A stretch of DNA of 64,000 nt, from NCBI RefSeq assembly GCF_050586345.1, contig NZ_JBOCEF010000006.1:62001-126000 (forward strand). Direction: 5' to 3'. Source of the DNA: JBOCEF01 sp050586345. GTDB lineage: Bacteria > Pseudomonadota > Alphaproteobacteria > Rhodobacterales > Rhodobacteraceae. This document shows positions 60,581-64,000 of the stretch, in pieces (position 1 is the first letter of the stretch; each line of letters starts with the position of its first letter). The position numbers were made by a program, and so were the translations under genes. The notes beneath the pieces are model-generated. The model saw only the letters and a program-made list of their open reading frames with translations, ran no database searches and was not told where the DNA came from.

Positions 60581-62623
60581 TTGGAAACCCGCGCGAACCA
60601 CATCCTGATCGGCCTCTTCGCCCTGGTCGGCATCCTCGGCGGCATGGCGCTGTTCCTCTACCTCGCCAAGGCCGAGGCGGACCGGGACTACGCCTATTAC
60701 GACATCCGCTTCCCCTCGGTCTCGGGCCTGCGCTCGGCCGGGGACGTGCGGTTCAACGGGCTGCCGGTGGGGCAGGTGACGGGGCTGTTCCTAGATGAAG
60801 GCCGCCCCGACAGTGTGCGGGTGCGGATCGAGATCGGCGCCGAGGTGCCCATCGTCGAGGGGACCGTGGCGACGCTGGAAATGCAGGGCGTCACCGGCGT
60901 GTCCTACGTGGCGCTGTCGGGCGGCGAGGGCGCGCCGCTGCGCGGCGGCCCCGGCGATCGGGTCCCCGAGATCCCGTCGCAGAAATCCGCCATCGCCAGC
61001 ATCTTCGAAGGCGCCCCCGCGGTGATGGAGGAGGCGCTGAACCTGCTGACCGAGCTGCGCGCCGTGGTGGGCGAGGAGAACCGGAGCGCCGTGACCGGCA
61101 TCCTGTCCAATCTCGACGGCGCTACCGCCGACCTGCGGGTGGTGCTCGAGGACGTGCGGCGCCTCTCGGACGACGTGGCCGACGCCGCCCAGGGCATCGC
61201 GGGCTTCGCGCAGAAGCTCGAACCCACGGCGGATGCGGCCGAGAAGGCGCTGGTCGCCGCCGAGGCGACGATGACCACCGCCAATGACGCCATCTCCCGC
61301 GCCACCCCCGCCATCGACGCCGCCGCGGGCGCGGTGGAGGGCGCCGACGTGCTGATGCGCGAGACGATCCCGAAGCTCGCCGGGCAGCTCGGCGGCGCCG
61401 CCGAGACGGTGGACCGGGTGACGGCGGAGTTGGGCGAGACGGCGGGCGGCGCCGTCGCCCGCCTCTCGGACCGCGCCGATTCGGTCGGCGCGCTGGTCGA
61501 GGCGCGGCTGGCCGAGGCCGAGAGCGTCATGGCCCGCCTCAACGACGCGCTGGCCCAGGCCGGGACCACCCTGCGCAGCATCGAGGCCGCCTCGGACGGC
61601 GTGTCCGTCGCCGGGGGTCTCGCCGCCGCGCGGCTCGAAGAAGCGCAGGGCGCGGTCGGCCGCCTGGAAGGCGCGGTCGAGGAAGCCACCCGCGCGCTCG
61701 CCTCGGTCGCCGATGCCGGGGCCTCGGCCCGCCGGGTGCTGGACGAGGACGCGCCGGGCCTGGTGCGCGAGGGGACGGCGGCGCTCGCCTCGGTCCGCCG
61801 CGCCGCCGACGGGGCCGCGACGCTGGCCGACGGCGCCGCGCGCCGGGTCGAGGAGGCCGCCGCGGTGCTGGCCCAGACCGACCGCACGCTGAAGGCCGTC
61901 GCCGCCGCCTCCGCCTCGGTGGAAACGCTGGCGACGGGCGAGGGCGCGGCGCTGATCGCCGACGCCCGCGCCGCCGTGAGCTCGGCCGGGCAGGCGATGC
62001 AGACCCTCGACCGCGCCGCGCAGCAGGACCTGCCGGTGATCGTCGAGGATGTCCGCGGCGCCTCGGCCCGGGTGGCCGAGCTGGTCGCCCGGCTGAACGA
62101 GGGGCTGGCCCCCGCGGTCGACCTGCTGCCGGGGCTGGCCGCCGACGCCTCCACCACGCTGACCACCGCCACCGACAGCTTCATCCGCGCCAACGACACC
62201 ATGGCGGCGATCAACGGCGCCATGGCCACCGCGGTGGACACGCTGGGGACCGCCGACGGCGCCTTCGCCTCGGCCGGGGAGCTGATGCAGGGCGACGTGC
62301 CCGCGATCATGGCCGACCTGCGGTCCATGGCCCGGACGCTGGAGCGGACCACCGCCGCGCTGGGCGAGGACCTGCCGCAGATGTCCGCCGAACTGGAAGA
62401 AGCGCTGGTCGCCGCCCGCAACCTCGCCGTGCGGCTGGACGAGACGGTGGGCGAGAACACCCCCCAGCTCAACGCCTTCATGCAGGCGGGCCTGCCCCAG
62501 TTCATCCGCTTCATGAACGAGGGCCGCCGCCTGATGGAGAACCTGCAGCGCGTGACCGAGAAGCTGGAGCGCGACCCCGCCCGCTTCCTGCTCGGCACCC
62601 AGCGCCCCGAGTACCGGCGCTGA
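60581..62623 (+). CDS. MCE (MlaD-type) protein with long helical C-terminal region
   Basis: 680 residues from a TTG start at 60581, with AAGGAGAG 7 bases upstream. One N-terminal membrane helix (about 7-29) anchors it. The MCE domain (about 38-120; GLRSAGDVRFNGLPVGQV) forms the lipid-binding hexamer. The remaining 550 residues are Ala-rich heptad-like helices (TLEMQG ends the MCE part; then LDGATADLRVVLEDVRRL and many similar blocks). That is far longer than the 183-residue E. coli MlaD. Such a tail could build a periplasm-spanning tube or needle. Confidence 0.9.
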   Translation: METRANHILIGLFALVGILGGMALFLYLAKAEADRDYAYYDIRFPSVSGLRSAGDVRFNGLPVGQVTGLFLDEGRPDSVRVRIEIGAEVPIVEGTVATLEMQGVTGVSYVALSGGEGAPLRGGPGDRVPEIPSQKSAIASIFEGAPAVMEEALNLLTELRAVVGEENRSAVTGILSNLDGATADLRVVLEDVRRLSDDVADAAQGIAGFAQKLEPTADAAEKALVAAEATMTTANDAISRATPAIDAAAGAVEGADVLMRETIPKLAGQLGGAAETVDRVTAELGETAGGAVARLSDRADSVGALVEARLAEAESVMARLNDALAQAGTTLRSIEAASDGVSVAGGLAAARLEEAQGAVGRLEGAVEEATRALASVADAGASARRVLDEDAPGLVREGTAALASVRRAADGAATLADGAARRVEEAAAVLAQTDRTLKAVAAASASVETLATGEGAALIADARAAVSSAGQAMQTLDRAAQQDLPVIVEDVRGASARVAELVARLNEGLAPAVDLLPGLAADASTTLTTATDSFIRANDTMAAINGAMATAVDTLGTADGAFASAGELMQGDVPAIMADLRSMARTLERTTAALGEDLPQMSAELEEALVAARNLAVRLDETVGENTPQLNAFMQAGLPQFIRFMNEGRRLMENLQRVTEKLERDPARFLLGTQRPEYRR

Positions 62624-62650
62624 GCCGCGGCCCGAGAAGGAGACGACCCC

Positions 62651-63358
62651 ATGATCCGCGCCACCGCCCGCGCCCATCCCGGCGCCCCCTCGGCCGCCCC
62701 CTCGGCCGCCCGTCCCTGCGCCGCCCGCCGGGCGCTGCTGCTCGGGGCCGGGGCCGCCGCGCTCTCGGCCTGCACCCCGCTCGGGGCGATCCAGCAGGCC
62801 GCCGTGCCCCCCGCGCTCTATCGTCTCAGCCCCAAGAGCACCTTCCGGGAGGGGCTGCCGAAACTCGCCGCCCAGCTGGTGATCGACGAGCCGACCGCGG
62901 GCGCCGCCGTCGACACCGACCGCATCGCCGTGCGCCCCCACCCGCTGATGATCGAGTACTACCCCGCCGCGCGCTGGGTCGACCGGGCGCCGCTGATGGT
63001 CCAGACCCTGTTGGTCGAAAGCTTCGAGAACGCGGACGAGGACCTCTCGGTCGGCCGCCGCGCCACCGGCCTCGCCGCCGACTACACCCTGTTGACGGAG
63101 TTGCGTGAATTCCAGGTCGAGGCCCCGGAAAACGGCGCGCTCGAAGCCTATGTGCGCCTCAATTTCAAGCTGGTGGCCGAACCCGGCGGGCTGATCTTCG
63201 CCGCCACCACGATCGAGCGGCGCGCGCCCGCCGCCGCCTCCGGGCCGCTGGCCGGGGTCGAGGCGATGGACGCCGCCTTCGGCAAGGTCATCCGCCGCGC
63301 CGTCGAATGGTCGCTGGACCAGGCCGCGGCCCACTGGAAAACGCGTCCGCGCTGGTGA
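62651..63358 (+). CDS. ABC-type transport auxiliary lipoprotein (PqiC/DUF330-like)
   Basis: 235 residues. The lipobox LSAC places the lipidated residue at Cys41 after an unusually long Ala/Pro-rich n-region, so the true start could be further in. The mature domain (YRLSPKSTF, LVIDEPTAGAAVDTDRIAVRP, YYPAARWVDRAPLMVQTLLVESFEN) matches PF03886. In PqiABC-like systems this lipoprotein sits in the outer membrane and receives the MCE tunnel. It ends the Mla-type operon, 27 bases after the MCE gene. Confidence 0.88.
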   Translation: MIRATARAHPGAPSAAPSAARPCAARRALLLGAGAAALSACTPLGAIQQAAVPPALYRLSPKSTFREGLPKLAAQLVIDEPTAGAAVDTDRIAVRPHPLMIEYYPAARWVDRAPLMVQTLLVESFENADEDLSVGRRATGLAADYTLLTELREFQVEAPENGALEAYVRLNFKLVAEPGGLIFAATTIERRAPAAASGPLAGVEAMDAAFGKVIRRAVEWSLDQAAAHWKTRPRW

Positions 63359-63457
63359 AGGTCGGATTCAGCCCCCCTGTCGTCGCGACATGCGGCGCAG
63401 GGGCGCTTGCCTTCCCTTCACGTCGCACATAACTGGTCGCCACGGCGAGCAAGAATT

Positions 63458-63472
63458 CGAAACGACGTTTCG
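63458..63472. promoter_or_regulatory. Perfect palindrome, candidate PsrA-type operator before etfB
   Basis: CGAAACGACGTTTCG is a 7+1+7 perfect palindrome, about 120 bases before the etfB ATG. It fits the pattern (G/C)AAAC-N2-4-GTTT(G/C) described for PsrA, a TetR-type fatty-acid-responsive regulator of Pseudomonas. Confidence 0.5.
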
Positions 63473-63591
63473 CGCAACAGATCGCACTCGCAACGCTGCG
63501 GCGCGCAATGTATGGAAAAGCCTCGTAACCCGACACGCCGTCCGAGCGGGACGGGGGCCCCGGGAGGGGTGAGCTGGAAGGAGCAACGCGC

Positions 63592-64000
63592 ATGAAGGTC
63601 CTGGTGCCTGTCAAACGCGTGATCGACTACAACGTGAAGGTTCGCGTGAAAGCGGACGGTTCCGGCGTCGATCTCGCCAACGTCAAGATGTCGATGAACC
63701 CGTTCGACGAAATCGCCGTCGAAGAGGCGATTCGCCTGAAGGAGAAGGGCGTCGCGACCGAGGTCGTGGCCGTCTCCATCGGCGTCGCCAAGGCGCAGGA
63801 GACCCTGCGCACCGCCCTCGCCATGGGCGCGGACCGCGCGATCCTGATCGAGGCGTCCGACAGCGTCGACACCGACGTCGAGCCGCTGGCCGTCGCCAAG
63901 CTGCTCAAGGCCGTCATCGACGAAGAGAAGCCCGAGCTGGTCATCGCCGGCAAGCAGGCCATCGACAACGACATGAACGCGACCGGCCAGATGCTCGCCG
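63592..64000 (+). CDS. etfB: Electron transfer flavoprotein subunit beta, 3' end outside the window
   Basis: 136 codons are visible from ATG 63592, which has GGAAGGAG upstream; the frame is still open at the window edge. MKVLVPVKRVIDYNVKVRVK, VKMSMNPFDEIAVEEAIRLKE and VIAGKQAIDNDMNATGQMLA are standard EtfB. With EtfA (expected next) it carries electrons from acyl-CoA and sarcosine or dimethylglycine dehydrogenases to the quinone pool. The leader has a perfect palindrome. Confidence 0.95.
   Translation, partial: MKVLVPVKRVIDYNVKVRVKADGSGVDLANVKMSMNPFDEIAVEEAIRLKEKGVATEVVAVSIGVAKAQETLRTALAMGADRAILIEASDSVDTDVEPLAVAKLLKAVIDEEKPELVIAGKQAIDNDMNATGQMLA

Overview
The window is about 64 kb of very GC-rich chromosomal DNA. 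It reads as an alphaproteobacterium, most likely a member of the Rhodobacteraceae (order Rhodobacterales). The case rests on a ctaD-DUF2244 pair, an argS-SPOR-nagZ-scpA-scpB run, a double-length dCTP deaminase, a YceD/rpmF/plsX/fabH/ihfA/MerR run, a NasTS-nrt-nir-nas nitrate operon, and a MeTr/MTHFR-like/PF13769 trio. I see no phage, plasmid, transposase or CRISPR array. The genus cannot be fixed from the sequence alone. All calls are by reading; no search was run.

Layout. 0-2.6 kb: the end of a TRAP transporter large permease, a cyclase-family hydrolase and a DeoR regulator. 2.7-7.9 kb: tRNA-Leu, lipB, cytochrome oxidase subunit I with a DUF2244 gene, and an FAD amine/amino-acid oxidase. 7.9-10.8 kb: the copper pair cueR-copA with a clear CueR-type promoter. 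10.8-24.8 kb: one minus-strand nitrate assimilation block, read as nasT-nasS, then a leader RNA, then nrtA, nrtB, a fused nrtCD ATPase, a GAF-repeat protein, nirB, nirD, nasA and a TrpD2-like gene. 25-31 kb: CoA transferase, YfdC-like FNT channel, ThDP enzyme, NsrR and glutathione-dependent formaldehyde/GSNO reductase. 31-36.4 kb: two unusual repeat proteins, one with H-lectin-like modules and one RTX-like with a strict 19-residue period, flanking erpA and dgt. 36.6-43.8 kb: argS, SPOR protein, nagZ, scpAB and a DUF4405 pair. 43.8-51.6 kb: dcd, tRNA-Pro, MerR, ihfA, a zinc-ribbon protein, fabH, plsX, rpmF, yceD and bamE. 51.7-58.4 kb: an MFS transporter, a secreted protein, trmH and one-carbon genes. 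58.6-63.4 kb: an Mla/MCE lipid transporter. The window ends inside etfB.

How the genes fit together. The nitrate block is a complete route: uptake (NrtA, NrtB, NrtCD), reduction to nitrite (NasA) and to ammonium (NirBD). Control is visible at two levels. A sigma-54-type -24/-12 element lies before nasT, and a terminator-bearing leader RNA before nrtA is the expected target of the NasT ANTAR antiterminator, itself held by the nitrate sensor NasS. Most junctions are ATGA, GTGA or TGATG overlaps, so translation is coupled along the operon. NsrR, AdhC and the FNT channel next door suggest a wider nitrogen-oxide neighbourhood.

The most interesting items are the nas leader RNA and its upstream inverted-repeat cluster, the three-module GAF-like protein inside the nitrate operon, the TrpD2-like protein at the operon end, the two repeat proteins at 31-36 kb, an interspersed intergenic repeat with three copies, and a perfect palindrome before etfB.
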